A stretch of 64,000 nt of DNA from Acetobacteraceae bacterium (GCA_004843165.1 CP039459.1:1339501-1403500), one strand, 5' to 3'. Positions 26,427 to 35,199 are shown, counted from the stretch's first letter. Translations and numbers: made by a program. Notes: generated by a model not told the origin, from the sequence alone.

Positions 26427-27410
26427 TTAAAAGTTAAAACGCGGTTGAGAAATACGAGTAAATGGATTTCTACCTAGTTTTAGCACCTTTGTAATTTCGT
26501 ATTCTATTTTATTGCCTTTGAGTGTTTCATAAGTAAATATTTTTAATAAACAGGTTATTGTGTCTCCTTTTTTAAAGGAGATTTCATCATTGTTAACACT
26601 TCGTATAAAAACACTATCGGTTATTGCTGCTTTTATTTTCTTTTTTTTGTTTTCTTCTCGAAACTGCCAAGAAGTTCCTTCAAAATTTATTGCAATAACC
26701 TCTAAAATTTTTTCTCTGACGCGTTCATCAATGAGGACTTTTTCATTGAGTGGGATTTCAAATGAAGCGTATTCATCTTTAGTAACAATTGTTTTCTGAG
26801 ATTCTGGTGTACCGCTTATGTGAAAGGTAATTTCATCTATGCCAGAATGTTTTAGTGGGGAAAGAGTTTCCTGTAGGGCACTTCGTGCTTTTAGACTCTT
26901 AAATAGTTTCCAAATATCTTTTGAAACGCTGATTTTTTCAGGGTCACCATCTTGATTGATAATTAATATTTCCATCATGTCGAAAGAAGACTTCTCTTCT
27001 GTAATCTTACGTTTTTGGAGATATTTAATAAAAGAAATTAGACTATTTATGCTTGCAGGCAAGCCCTTTCTTAACCCCAAGAGCCCTATGGTTTCTGCTA
27101 ATGATTTTATTGCTTGATAATCAGGGCTATTTATAAAATCTCGAACAGGTTCCCAAAAATGATAGGCGAGTTCGAGATAGGCAATGAAAGAGCCATGCTC
27201 AAAGTTTGTTTGAACACGGGCACTTACACTTGCAGAGGAGCTGTAAAGGACAGAAGAAGCTTGCTCCAGTAATGTTCCAAACCCAGCAAGAGAATTACCT
27301 AATTCAGTAGCATTTATACTACCTTCTACAGCAGAGCCAGCATAGCGAATACTTAGTATTATCGTAGATTCTTTATGGTTATTTTCAGAGTTCGTCTTTT
27401 CTAAAGGCAT
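26427..27410 (-). CDS. Uncharacterised protein of the hsd operon
   Basis: A 327-residue protein, last gene of the hsdM-hepT-mntA-hsdS block, 30 bases after hsdS. I do not know its name. Residues 22-85 have a distinctive pattern (SINATELGNSLAGFGTLLEQ, then VQTNFEHGSFIAYLEL), which I associate with unnamed proteins from mobile and defence regions. A helical middle (about 100-140) follows. The C-terminal part has a SWQFREENKKKK-IKAAITDSVF strand block and FKKGDTITCLL, like a small beta-barrel. There is no signal peptide or nuclease motif. It may be a regulator, adaptor or effector tied to the restriction system. Confidence 0.75.
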   Translation of the reverse strand: MPLEKTNSENNHKESTIILSIRYAGSAVEGSINATELGNSLAGFGTLLEQASSVLYSSSASVSARVQTNFEHGSFIAYLELAYHFWEPVRDFINSPDYQAIKSLAETIGLLGLRKGLPASINSLISFIKYLQKRKITEEKSSFDMMEILIINQDGDPEKISVSKDIWKLFKSLKARSALQETLSPLKHSGIDEITFHISGTPESQKTIVTKDEYASFEIPLNEKVLIDERVREKILEVIAINFEGTSWQFREENKKKKIKAAITDSVFIRSVNNDEISFKKGDTITCLLKIFTYETLKGNKIEYEITKVLKLGRNPFTRISQPRFNF

Positions 27411-27440
27411 CCTAAAATCCTTTGATAATATTTTTTTAGA

Positions 27441-28700
27441 TTAAAATTTTACTCGGACTTTGCCAGAAATAAGGCGGGGGAGAAGAGTGTCTCGTAATTC
27501 AATTAAGTGACGATTTTCTTCTTCGTTTTGGTGAATTTTTTGGTGCAAAGAGGCTATATTTTGTTCCATTTGACTTAGAAGTTCTGAAGAAGGAACAAAA
27601 ATTTTTGCTTCTGTTAAATGTTTTCGTTGGATATGTCCCATCGTGGTTACTTTAGCAGATGCAATTTGCTGAAATTCAGGTAAATGATGTAGAAGCCAGT
27701 TTTGGACGAACCATTGAGGAAAGTTCGAGGAGGTTACTTTGAAAAGGTGTTGGTTTAAAGCGACATTTTCTCCATGCCAAATATTAACAATTAAGCTTCC
27801 AGACCAAGAAAAAATTAAATCTCCTGCTTTTACAATATATTTTTCAGGTAGGTTGCTACTCGCTCTATCGGCTCCATTCGTATTTTGAGAGCGAAGTTGA
27901 GAAATTTTAAGAACTGGAAGTTCGTTCTCACCATTTTTCGGCGGAAATTTTTGTAGCGCTAAGCCATTTAGAAAATTTATGCTATCATCTAAAGGCTTTT
28001 CTTCCCAGCCTTCGGGGATTCCGTCATCGTTTAGGGTGTTGGGAAAGAGGTTCCAGATTTCAGGGTCAAGGTAGGGATTCTCAGGGCGGTTTTCTTTTTT
28101 GGCATTAATTTTTTCTTTAACAGGGCCAAAATTGACAAACCAATCTTGAAACAGTGTGCGGGCCGTTCCCTCTAAAATTTTATTCTGCTCTTTATTATGT
28201 TGGATTTTATCATCCAGACTGCCTAAAACTCCTGCAATCGCTTTTTGTTCAGGAAGAGGAGGAAGAAGAAGATCAAAAAGTTTGAGAGCATCTTTATCTC
28301 CTCTTGGCATTTTTGCGCCTTTTGAGGTTTGGCAAGAATATTCTGTAAAAAATGGAGTTGTTAAAATATAAAAAAGAAAGTCGGTATTTATTTTATCATT
28401 AGGGATAAATACTAAAACATCGTTAGAGCAATAGCCATTTCTATCGGCTTTCCAGATTTTTCTGAAATAGGTTCTAATATTTGAAAAAAGGATATGATTT
28501 TTTTCAAAAAGCGTGGAATTTCCTTTTGGTGATTTGGATTTAAAAAATTCAACCCCTCCAAGATTAGGAAGCATGCTGTCTGTTGATATGTAATTGTTTT
28601 TGGATGCACGCCCCTTATTGGTGGAATATGTTATAGCATCCCCAAGTCTGACTTTCTGCCATCCTGTAGGCAGTTTATGCGTATGATTAGTCAATTTCAT
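27441..28700 (-). CDS. hsdS: Type I restriction enzyme, specificity subunit
   Basis: The 419-residue DNA-recognition subunit. Two target recognition domains are separated by a conserved helical spacer. The first TRD starts at LPTGWQKVRLGDAI and the first spacer is LPPLPEQKAIAGVLGSLDDK. The second TRD starts at GIPEGWEEKPLDD and the second spacer is QMEQNIASLHQKI, ending RDTLLPRLISGKV. The recognition sequence cannot be read from the protein. The start codon overlaps the mntA stop by 4 bases (ATGA), giving translational coupling. Intact. Confidence 0.95.
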   Translation of the reverse strand: MKLTNHTHKLPTGWQKVRLGDAITYSTNKGRASKNNYISTDSMLPNLGGVEFFKSKSPKGNSTLFEKNHILFSNIRTYFRKIWKADRNGYCSNDVLVFIPNDKINTDFLFYILTTPFFTEYSCQTSKGAKMPRGDKDALKLFDLLLPPLPEQKAIAGVLGSLDDKIQHNKEQNKILEGTARTLFQDWFVNFGPVKEKINAKKENRPENPYLDPEIWNLFPNTLNDDGIPEGWEEKPLDDSINFLNGLALQKFPPKNGENELPVLKISQLRSQNTNGADRASSNLPEKYIVKAGDLIFSWSGSLIVNIWHGENVALNQHLFKVTSSNFPQWFVQNWLLHHLPEFQQIASAKVTTMGHIQRKHLTEAKIFVPSSELLSQMEQNIASLHQKIHQNEEENRHLIELRDTLLPRLISGKVRVKF

Positions 28701-29026
28701 GATTTCTTTTTCTGAATGAAAATAAGGTCATTCTGTATCAATTTTTGGAATTCAGGTGTCATTTCTGCCCAGAGGACAAGGTCTATTTTCATGGGAAGCG
28801 GTGCCTCATCAAACTCAGTTGCTAAAATGCTTTGTGTTTTTAAATCGAGGCCATTTTTCCCCATAAGGGCGAGGTCAAGATCTGAGCCACGTCGTAAAAC
28901 GGCTTCAGGTTGGGTTCGACTTCCAAAAACAGCCACATCATGATCCGGAATAATTTTTTGTAAAATACCCTGCACAATTTTTAAATATTTTGGCTCCAAA
29001 CGCAGGGCAGAAAGATTTTTTGGCAT
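28697..29026 (-). CDS. mntA: MNT-type nucleotidyltransferase antitoxin
   Basis: A 109-residue minimal nucleotidyltransferase. The catalytic motif is G35-S36 followed by D49-L-D51, with a third acid D82 in KIDLVLW. MntA antitoxins inactivate their HEPN toxin by transferring AMP to a tyrosine near its active site. The spacing between GS and DxD is 12 residues, two more than the common 10. It starts 2 bases after the HEPN gene and overlaps hsdS by 4 bases, so it is embedded in the hsd operon. Gene name by family and neighbour. Confidence 0.85.
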   Translation of the reverse strand: MPKNLSALRLEPKYLKIVQGILQKIIPDHDVAVFGSRTQPEAVLRRGSDLDLALMGKNGLDLKTQSILATEFDEAPLPMKIDLVLWAEMTPEFQKLIQNDLIFIQKKKS

Positions 29027-29028
29027 TA

Positions 29029-29433
29029 TTAAGCCATTTTTGCTTCAAGGCGTGCCAAAAGTACTTCAGCTTCTTTTAGAAAATCAGGAATACCTTCCAA
29101 AACCTCCTTGGCGATTTCTGCATTATAGGTATGAACAGATTTATTCCGTAAAATCCTAAACTGCTGCCAGACATCCCAGCTATGGGCGATAATCCCAAAA
29201 GCATAGGCTTCTCTAATCATGGTAGGGAAAGAGAGTTGGGAGGCCTCTTCGGGGGAGGGGTGATTTTCAGCAAGCCATCTTTTGATAAATTTATGTGCCT
29301 GTTCATATGCAAGATCGAAGCGTTTGGTTTGCATATCACGATAGGCAGGGCTATCGGGATGTTCTTTCAGAAGCGCCTCTCCCTCTTTTAAATTCTTTAC
29401 CGCAAGGCGAAGCGTTGAGAGATCAAGCGTCAT
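29029..29433 (-). CDS. hepT: HEPN toxin, HepT / HI0074 family
   Basis: A 134-residue all-helical HEPN protein. The RNase motif RX4HXY is seen as R96-N-K-S-V-H101-T-Y103, and the Tyr is the usual AMP acceptor. HEPN toxins cut RNA (tRNA in studied cases) and stop growth until MntA modifies them. Its start overlaps the end of hsdM by 11 bases. Toxin precedes antitoxin, as in HepT-MntA systems. The placement between hsdM and hsdS is the striking point. It may also be annotated as nucleotidyltransferase substrate-binding protein. Confidence 0.87.
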   Translation of the reverse strand: MTLDLSTLRLAVKNLKEGEALLKEHPDSPAYRDMQTKRFDLAYEQAHKFIKRWLAENHPSPEEASQLSFPTMIREAYAFGIIAHSWDVWQQFRILRNKSVHTYNAEIAKEVLEGIPDFLKEAEVLLARLEAKMA

Positions 29434-31057
29434 TTTTTATCTCCTCTTCTTGGGGCAGAATAATCTTATTAAGATTGTCTTTGATCGCTTTGTCGAGGCT
29501 TGCGCTTTTTTCGAGAGACTCAAAAAGGGCTTTTTGAAGGCGGGAGAATTTTTCTAAAAAGGGTTCGGTATCTTCTTCGCTTTCAGCGATGCCGACATAT
29601 CGGCCGGGCGTGACGATAAAATCATTTTCGGCGACTTCGTCTAAGGTTGCGGCGTAACAAAAGCCCGCGATATCTTCATATTTCCCAGCCTCTTTGATCC
29701 CCTGCCATGCGTGGTAGGTTTGGGCAATTTTTGCGATATCTTCTTTAGTGAGCTCTCGCCGTGTACGGCTCACCATTTTTCCCATTTTTCTGGCATCAAT
29801 AAAGAGAATTTCCTTTTTACGATTGCGTAATGTTTTTGGGTTTTTCTCTTTATTTAAAAACCATAAGCAGGCTGGAATTTGCGTTGTAAAAAACATTTGT
29901 CCCGGCAGGGCGACGATACAGTCAACAACCTGTTCTTCAATCATATTCTGACGAATGGCAGATTCCTCTTTTTGCCCTGAGGACATAGAGCCATTGGCTA
30001 AAACCACGCCTGCGCGTCCATCAGGGGTTAAATGATGCAAAATATGCGACATCCACCCAAAATTGGCGTTTCCCTGTGGCGGCTGGCCATATTTCCAGCG
30101 GACATCTCCTTGCAGGGATGCTTCCCACCAATCCGAGATGTTAAAGGGCGGATTGGCCAAGATCACTTCGAAACGTTCATCGGGAAGCTCATCTTTTAAA
30201 AAGGAGCCGACATTATTCCATTGAATATTGGCAGAAATCCCTCGAACACCGAGATTCATTTTGGCGAGTTTAAAGGTTGTCTGATTGCTTTCCTGTCCGT
30301 AAATGGCAATGTCGCCAATTTTTCCGCCATGGGCTTCGATAAATTTTTCAGATTGGATGAACATCCCACCCGATCCACAACAGGGGTCATAAATTCGCTC
30401 ACCCTGTTGCGGGGAGAGCATTTCAACTAAAAGCTGCACCACACAGCGTGGTGTGTAAAATTCACCGCCTCTTTTGCCTTCTTTCCCTGCAAATTCGCCC
30501 AGAAAATATTCATAAACTTGGCCGAGAAGGTCTCTCGTCGTTTGGCCTTTTTTCTGAGGTTTAATGTCATTGGTGAACTGCTCAACGAGACCGCCAATCA
30601 TTGATTGGTCTAAGGCAGGCTCTGCATAGCCAGAGGGCAAAACACCTTTAAGAGAGAGATTGTCTCGTTCGACAGCTTCCATTGCACGATCAATGAGCAA
30701 GCCAATCGAAACATTTTCCATGCGGCCTGTTTTTGCGTTTTTATGCTGACCTGTAATGCGGGCATTCTCTTTTAGAAATTCCCAGCGTGCCTCTTTTGGA
30801 ACCCAGAAAATATTCTCAGCGATATATTCATCTCTATCCTCGGCAGAGTCTGGATATTCCTTAAGAAGTTCTGCATGTTTTTCTTCAAAAGAGGCAGAAA
30901 TATAACGCAGGAAAATCAGGCCAAGAACAATATATTTATATTGAGACGGTTCTAAATTTTTACGTAATTTATCGGCAGCTTTAAATAAGGAAGATTCGAA
31001 ACTTTCTGTTTTTATAGTTTTCTTTGTGGCTGTTTTAGGCTTTTCAGAAGCGGCCAT
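29423..31057 (-). CDS. hsdM: Type I restriction enzyme, M subunit
   Basis: A 544-residue N6-adenine DNA methyltransferase of the type I complex. It protects host DNA using S-adenosylmethionine and, with HsdS and HsdR, restricts unmodified DNA. The N-terminal helical HsdM domain holds RKNLEPSQYKYIVLGLIFLR. The SAM motif D224-PCCGSGG and the catalytic NPPF (302-305) follow. The start at 31057 follows AAGGAAA; the frame extends upstream to 31096. First gene of an operon with hepT, mntA, hsdS and the gene at 26427. Confidence 0.97.
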   Translation of the reverse strand: MAASEKPKTATKKTIKTESFESSLFKAADKLRKNLEPSQYKYIVLGLIFLRYISASFEEKHAELLKEYPDSAEDRDEYIAENIFWVPKEARWEFLKENARITGQHKNAKTGRMENVSIGLLIDRAMEAVERDNLSLKGVLPSGYAEPALDQSMIGGLVEQFTNDIKPQKKGQTTRDLLGQVYEYFLGEFAGKEGKRGGEFYTPRCVVQLLVEMLSPQQGERIYDPCCGSGGMFIQSEKFIEAHGGKIGDIAIYGQESNQTTFKLAKMNLGVRGISANIQWNNVGSFLKDELPDERFEVILANPPFNISDWWEASLQGDVRWKYGQPPQGNANFGWMSHILHHLTPDGRAGVVLANGSMSSGQKEESAIRQNMIEEQVVDCIVALPGQMFFTTQIPACLWFLNKEKNPKTLRNRKKEILFIDARKMGKMVSRTRRELTKEDIAKIAQTYHAWQGIKEAGKYEDIAGFCYAATLDEVAENDFIVTPGRYVGIAESEEDTEPFLEKFSRLQKALFESLEKSASLDKAIKDNLNKIILPQEEEIKNDA

Positions 31058-31210
31058 GCAGAATTTCCTTGAGATTTTTAGGTCAATAATACTCAAGATT
31101 TCTAACAGTTTTTAGAAAAAGAAGAAATGTAATAAATGTAGGACTGGGCGTGGGACAGAAAATTTTAAAAACAAGAAAAGCAGCAGGAAAGTGCGTTTCT
31201 TAGATGAATA

Positions 31211-31286
31211 TGGTGGAGATTAGCGGAATCGAACCGCTGGCCTTGTCATTGCGAACGACACGCTCTACCAACTGAGCTAAACCCCC
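31211..31286 (-). tRNA. tRNA-Ala (anticodon CGC)
   Basis: A 76-base cloverleaf with the 3' CCA encoded. Acceptor GGGGGTT pairs with AATCTCC, allowing two G-U pairs. The D arm is GCTC/GAGC; the anticodon stem TGTCG/TGACA closes loop TTCGCAA with anticodon CGC (codon GCG); the T arm is AGCGG/CCGCT around TTCGATT. It borders the defence island upstream of hsdM, a usual site for genomic island insertion. I found no direct repeat of its 3' end elsewhere in the window. Confidence 0.95.
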
Positions 31287-31477
31287 ATGAAGCCTACAGG
31301 CTTATTCCAAGTTCTTGTTTGTATCCATTGCGCTTTTTACAGAAGAGGTCAAGAGGGAGAGAAGAGGAAATAAAGAGAAAAAGCTTTTCCTTCTATTTTT
31401 ACCCTAAACAAGCTAAATCTGAGAACAATATTATAGAATGGCTTTGAACGGATAAAGCCGAAATTAAGGAATATTAC

Positions 31478-31792
31478 GTGCTGCTGATTGCAACTGTTTT
31501 TCAACTTCTTTTCTTTTTAATGGATGCTTATGTCTATGTGATTTTGGCTTATTGTATCCTTTCCATGGTTATTGGTTTTGGACTTATTAGCCAAGAGAAT
31601 CGGTTTGTCATGGCGATTTTTCAGGTAACCGCTAAATTGGTTGAGCCAGCGCTAAATCCTATTCGGGCGATTCTACCGCAAACCGGCATGATGGATTTCT
31701 CGCCTTTGGTCCTTTTACTGAGTTTGCAGTTTTTATTTCCCTATATCCTCAGAGGCGTTTTTCGCTCTTTGGTTGCTCTCTATGCTGGCTGA
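31478..31792 (+). CDS. YggT family membrane protein
   Basis: A 104-residue inner-membrane protein of the YggT family, with two hydrophobic regions (about residues 3-38 and 72-98) and the conserved KLVEPALNPIRAILPQTGMMDFSPLV, where P-x-R and D-x-S-P are family hallmarks. It starts at GTG 31478, 7 bases after AAGGA. Family members are linked to osmotic tolerance and cell division in various bacteria, but a precise role is not established. Monocistronic here. Confidence 0.9.
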   Translation: MLLIATVFQLLFFLMDAYVYVILAYCILSMVIGFGLISQENRFVMAIFQVTAKLVEPALNPIRAILPQTGMMDFSPLVLLLSLQFLFPYILRGVFRSLVALYAG

Positions 31793-31851
31793 GAGGCCTT
31801 AAAAGCATAAATTAAAATATTGGGGGACTAATAGGTTAGCAGAGGATGCAA

Positions 31852-31915
31852 TAGTCTAAAAGACTAGGAAATGAAGAAAAAACGGATTAAAAAGGAAAGT
31901 CTTCTCGGAGACTTT
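31852..31915 (+). promoter_or_regulatory. glnA leader with paired inverted repeats
   Basis: Two small hairpins sit upstream of glnA: TAGTCT/AGACTA (31852-31857 with 31861-31866) and AAAGTCT/AGACTTT (31896-31902 with 31909-31915). Both arms share AGTCT/AGACT, so they could pair in alternate ways. No T run follows. A regulatory role is conjecture; no sigma-54 site is visible. Confidence 0.3.
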
Positions 31916-31946
31916 AATTTGTCTATAATTTCTTAAGGTCTTAGCT

Positions 31947-33401
31947 ATGCCATCCCCCAAAAAAAACGCAACTGCCCCGAAGAAACATTCGAAAGCAGCT
32001 ATTCAGAAAATTCTTTCCATGATCGAAGAGCAGGGCATTGATTTTGCCGATTTGCGCTTCACTAGCCCAGATGGAAGATGGCATCATGTCGCACAGGCCG
32101 TTGCAACTTTAACACCGGAAAGTTTTGAAGAGGGTTTCCTTTTTGATGCTTCTTCTATTCCGGGTTGGCAAGCCATTGATCAGGCAGATATGGCTTTGAT
32201 CCCTGACCCGGAAACGGCTGTTCTAGATGCTTTTTCAGCACGTCCGCAACTTGTTTTGATTTGTGATGTTGTTAATCCGCTTACAGGTGCGCTTTATCCA
32301 CGTGATCCACGTGCCACAGGCCGCCGTGCAGAGGAATATCTCAAAAGCACCGGCATTGCGGATGAAGCTTTCTTCGGGCCTGAGGGGGAATTTTTTATTT
32401 TTGATAATGCACGTTTTGGTGTTGGGGGACATTACAGCACGTACCAAGTTGAAAGCACCGAAGGTGCAGAAGCTGGCTTAAAAGATTATTCCGAAGGAAA
32501 TTTTGGTCAGCGGCCCGGTCATAATGGCGGCTATATGAAGCTCAATCCGGTTGATAGTGAACCGGATCTGCGTTCAGAAATGCTTTCCCTTATGGCGGAA
32601 ATGGGCTTAGAGCCGGAACGTCATCATCATGAGGTTGCCCGCTCTCAGCATGAGCTTGGTATTCGCTTTGCCTCTTTGATTAAAGCTGCTGATAATATGC
32701 AGATTTATAAATATTGCGTGCATAATGCGGCGGCTTCTTACGGTAAAACGGCAACCTTCATGCCAAAGCCAATTCTAGGCGAAAATGGTTCTGGGATGCA
32801 TGTGCATCAGTCTATTTGGAAAGAAGGCAAGCCTGTTTTTGCAGGCAAGGAATATGCAGGCCTTTCTGAAACGGCGCTTTATTATATCGGCGGTATTCTC
32901 CACCATGCTAAAGCCTTGAATGCTTTCACCAACCCATCCACAAACTCTTATAAACGTTTGTTGCCGGGTTTTGAGGCACCGGTTCTTTTGGCTTATTCTG
33001 CGGCTAACCGTTCAGCTTCCTGTCGTATTCCTTTGGTGAATAATCCAAAAGGTAAGCGTGTTGAGGTGCGTTTTCCAGATGCGACAGCCAACCCTTATCT
33101 TGCCTTTTCCGCTATGTTGATGGCCGGTCTGGACGGGATTAAGAAAAAAATTCATCCGGGTGAGGCTATGTCTGGAAATCTTTATGAATTGCCAGAGGCG
33201 GAACGGAAAAAAATTCCAACAGTTTGCCATTCTTTACGCTCTGCTTTGCAGGCTTTGGAAAAAGATCATGATTTCTTACTTGAAGGCGGCGTCTTTACCA
33301 AAGATCAAATTGAGGCACATATTGAATTGAAAATGAGAGATGTGCTGCGTTTAGAAAAAAGTCCACATCCGGCAGAGTTTGAGATGTATTATTCGCTCTA
33401 A
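31947..33401 (+). CDS. glnA: Glutamine synthetase type I
   Basis: ATP-dependent enzyme joining ammonia to glutamate, the entry point for nitrogen. The 484 residues carry SSIPGWQAI, FGPEGEFFIFDN, NGGYMKLNP, NGSGMHVHQSIWK (metal and ammonium site) and RSASCRIP. NLYELPEAE is the adenylylation-site tyrosine loop, so GlnE control is expected. The N-terminus has about 15 extra lysine- and alanine-rich residues before the conserved AIQKILSMIEE. It has its own leader, and a strong bidirectional terminator follows. Confidence 0.96.
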   Translation: MPSPKKNATAPKKHSKAAIQKILSMIEEQGIDFADLRFTSPDGRWHHVAQAVATLTPESFEEGFLFDASSIPGWQAIDQADMALIPDPETAVLDAFSARPQLVLICDVVNPLTGALYPRDPRATGRRAEEYLKSTGIADEAFFGPEGEFFIFDNARFGVGGHYSTYQVESTEGAEAGLKDYSEGNFGQRPGHNGGYMKLNPVDSEPDLRSEMLSLMAEMGLEPERHHHEVARSQHELGIRFASLIKAADNMQIYKYCVHNAAASYGKTATFMPKPILGENGSGMHVHQSIWKEGKPVFAGKEYAGLSETALYYIGGILHHAKALNAFTNPSTNSYKRLLPGFEAPVLLAYSAANRSASCRIPLVNNPKGKRVEVRFPDATANPYLAFSAMLMAGLDGIKKKIHPGEAMSGNLYELPEAERKKIPTVCHSLRSALQALEKDHDFLLEGGVFTKDQIEAHIELKMRDVLRLEKSPHPAEFEMYYSL

Positions 33402-33420
33402 ATTTTGTGAAATAATTTTT

Positions 33421-33452
33421 AAAAAGCCTCCCAATTTGGGGGGCTTTTTTTA
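33421..33452. terminator. Bidirectional terminator between glnA and nhaA
   Basis: An AAAAAGCCTCCC arm (33421-33432) pairs with GGGGGGCTTTTTTT (33438-33451), with T runs on both strands. It serves glnA on the plus strand and nhaA on the minus strand. Confidence 0.92.
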
Positions 33453-34577
33453 TCTGTTTAAATAAGAAGATCTTTTTAAAAGAAAATAGGCACAAAGGGC
33501 CGATAGCGTGGAGGCAAGCGCAACGCCGGCTTCCGCCTGCATTTGGAAATCTATGGCGGGATAGGCAAGGCGTGAAAGGAGCAGAGAAATGGTAAAGCCA
33601 ATACCGCAGCTCATAAAAGCGCCCAAGAGCCAATGTCTTTCATGTTTTTTCCAAGGGGCAGGCAGGCCAGCTTTCTCACAGAGGAGAACAATCAGGGCAA
33701 TGCCGAGCGGTTTGCCGAGAAAAAGCCCTAAGCTTGGCCCAAGAAAGGCCCCACTTTGAAAATAGTCAAAATGGCATTTTGTCAGGTCAATTCCGGTATT
33801 GCAAAAGGCAAATAGCGGCAAAATGATCCAAGCAACAGGAAGGCTTAAAAAGGATGCAAGACGCATGCCTGATTCTTTTGGCAAGGTAAGCCCAAGGGCA
33901 AGTCCTGCAAGTTCAGGAGCAATACCCGCACGGCAGAGAAAATACCAGAGGATACCTGTTACAGCGATCGAGAGCGTTAGGAGATATTGTGGCTTAAGGC
34001 CGGATTTTCCAATCCAAATCAGCAAGGCGAGAGGTAGCGGAAGGATCGTTAGCCAAAAGAGATCAGGGGTATGGCCATAGAAAAGGGCAAGAATAAGAAT
34101 TGCCCCTAAATCATCAAAAATAGCTAAGGCGCTGACAAAACTACGGATAGATTGCGGGAGTGTTTTTGCCATGGCCAATAAAGGCACGGTTAAGGCCGCA
34201 TCCGTTGCCGTTGGAATCGCCCAGCCATTTAATCCTGCACTTTTCGGGGAAAGAAGAGCGGCTAAGAAAGCAATGAGCGCCGGAAGTGCCATGCCGCCTA
34301 AAGCACCCAACAAGGGAAAAAGGGCAGATTTTGGATTGCTGAGCGGGCCGCTTTCACAATCACGACGAAGTTCAACCCCTAAAATAGCAAAGAAAAAGCC
34401 TAAGAGTGCCTCATTAACCCAATCTAAACCTGAAAACGGCAGAGATGTAAAAGGTATGCTTTCAAGAAGAAGGCCATAAATATCTTTAAAGGGAGAAGAG
34501 GCCGTTAATATGCCTAGAATAGCGCTGAAAATCAGCGCTAGACCTGTTAGGCTTGGCGAAAGAAGGCATTTTTTCAA
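33450..34577 (-). CDS. nhaA: Na+/H+ antiporter NhaA
   Basis: A 375-residue inner-membrane sodium/proton antiporter for salt and pH balance. It has the family's many hydrophobic helices, ELRRDCESGPL, and AIPTATDAALTVPLL. The ion-binding aspartates are in ALAIFDDLGAILILALFYG (the pair equals D163/D164 of E. coli NhaA). It is slightly shorter than the E. coli protein (388). The phosphatase gene at 34582 ends 4 bases before it, so the two are co-transcribed. Confidence 0.95.
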   Translation of the reverse strand: MKKCLLSPSLTGLALIFSAILGILTASSPFKDIYGLLLESIPFTSLPFSGLDWVNEALLGFFFAILGVELRRDCESGPLSNPKSALFPLLGALGGMALPALIAFLAALLSPKSAGLNGWAIPTATDAALTVPLLAMAKTLPQSIRSFVSALAIFDDLGAILILALFYGHTPDLFWLTILPLPLALLIWIGKSGLKPQYLLTLSIAVTGILWYFLCRAGIAPELAGLALGLTLPKESGMRLASFLSLPVAWIILPLFAFCNTGIDLTKCHFDYFQSGAFLGPSLGLFLGKPLGIALIVLLCEKAGLPAPWKKHERHWLLGAFMSCGIGFTISLLLSRLAYPAIDFQMQAEAGVALASTLSALCAYFLLKRSSYLNR

Positions 34578-34581
34578 AAGC

Positions 34582-35199
34582 TTAGTTTACAACTTTCACG
34601 GGGTGAAGCTGATAGTCCCAGCTTTCTTCTGATGGAGCAGGGGGGATAAGCGCCACCGGGGTTGCGTTGGGCAGGGAATATTGAGGTGGCAGATTAATTG
34701 CACTGCGAACGGCACGGAAAACTGCCCCATGCGCGACAAACATAATTTTTTCATTTTCGTAAGAAAGGAAATTCTTATTTATTCCTTTTAAAATACGTTC
34801 TTGCAAGGCTTGAAAGCTTTCTGCACCTTCAGGGGGTTCTGCGCCGTGCATCCATTCAGCATACCAGTTGTCTTCGGGATCCGGCAGTGTCCCTTCTTTG
34901 ATACCAAAATTTACCTCAATAAGAAGATTTTCAATTTCCAGGGGAAGATGGATAGCAACTTCTTCTTTCAGAATTTTTTGAACGATTTCGGCTGTTTCTT
35001 TTGCACGATCGAGAGGTGAAGAGATTAGGCGGTCAAAAGGTTTTTTACCTTGCGCAAATAAAGGCGCTAATTGTCGTGCCGCTTCCTTCGCCTGTGCTCT
35101 TCCGTGATTATTTAAGGGAATATTGCTGACCCCTTGAAAGCGGCGAACAATATTCCAGTCTGTTTCCCCATGCCTTAAAAACCAGAAATCTTTTTCCAT
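34582..35199 (-). CDS. Histidine phosphatase family protein
   Basis: A phosphoglycerate-mutase-like phosphatase of 205 residues. The catalytic motif FLRHGETDWN is near the N-terminus, SSPLDRAKETAE supplies the second arginine, and VAHGAVFRA holds the second histidine. An upstream in-frame start at 35244 would add 15 residues; neither has a clear ribosome site, and the shorter one fits the family. Substrate unknown; relatives act on phosphoglycerate, sugar phosphates or cobalamin intermediates. Co-transcribed with nhaA. Confidence 0.85.
   Translation of the reverse strand: MEKDFWFLRHGETDWNIVRRFQGVSNIPLNNHGRAQAKEAARQLAPLFAQGKKPFDRLISSPLDRAKETAEIVQKILKEEVAIHLPLEIENLLIEVNFGIKEGTLPDPEDNWYAEWMHGAEPPEGAESFQALQERILKGINKNFLSYENEKIMFVAHGAVFRAVRSAINLPPQYSLPNATPVALIPPAPSEESWDYQLHPVKVVN

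Noticed and set aside
19300-31286. Prophage or integrative element
   Set aside because: No integrase, transposase, phage structural gene or flanking direct repeat was found.
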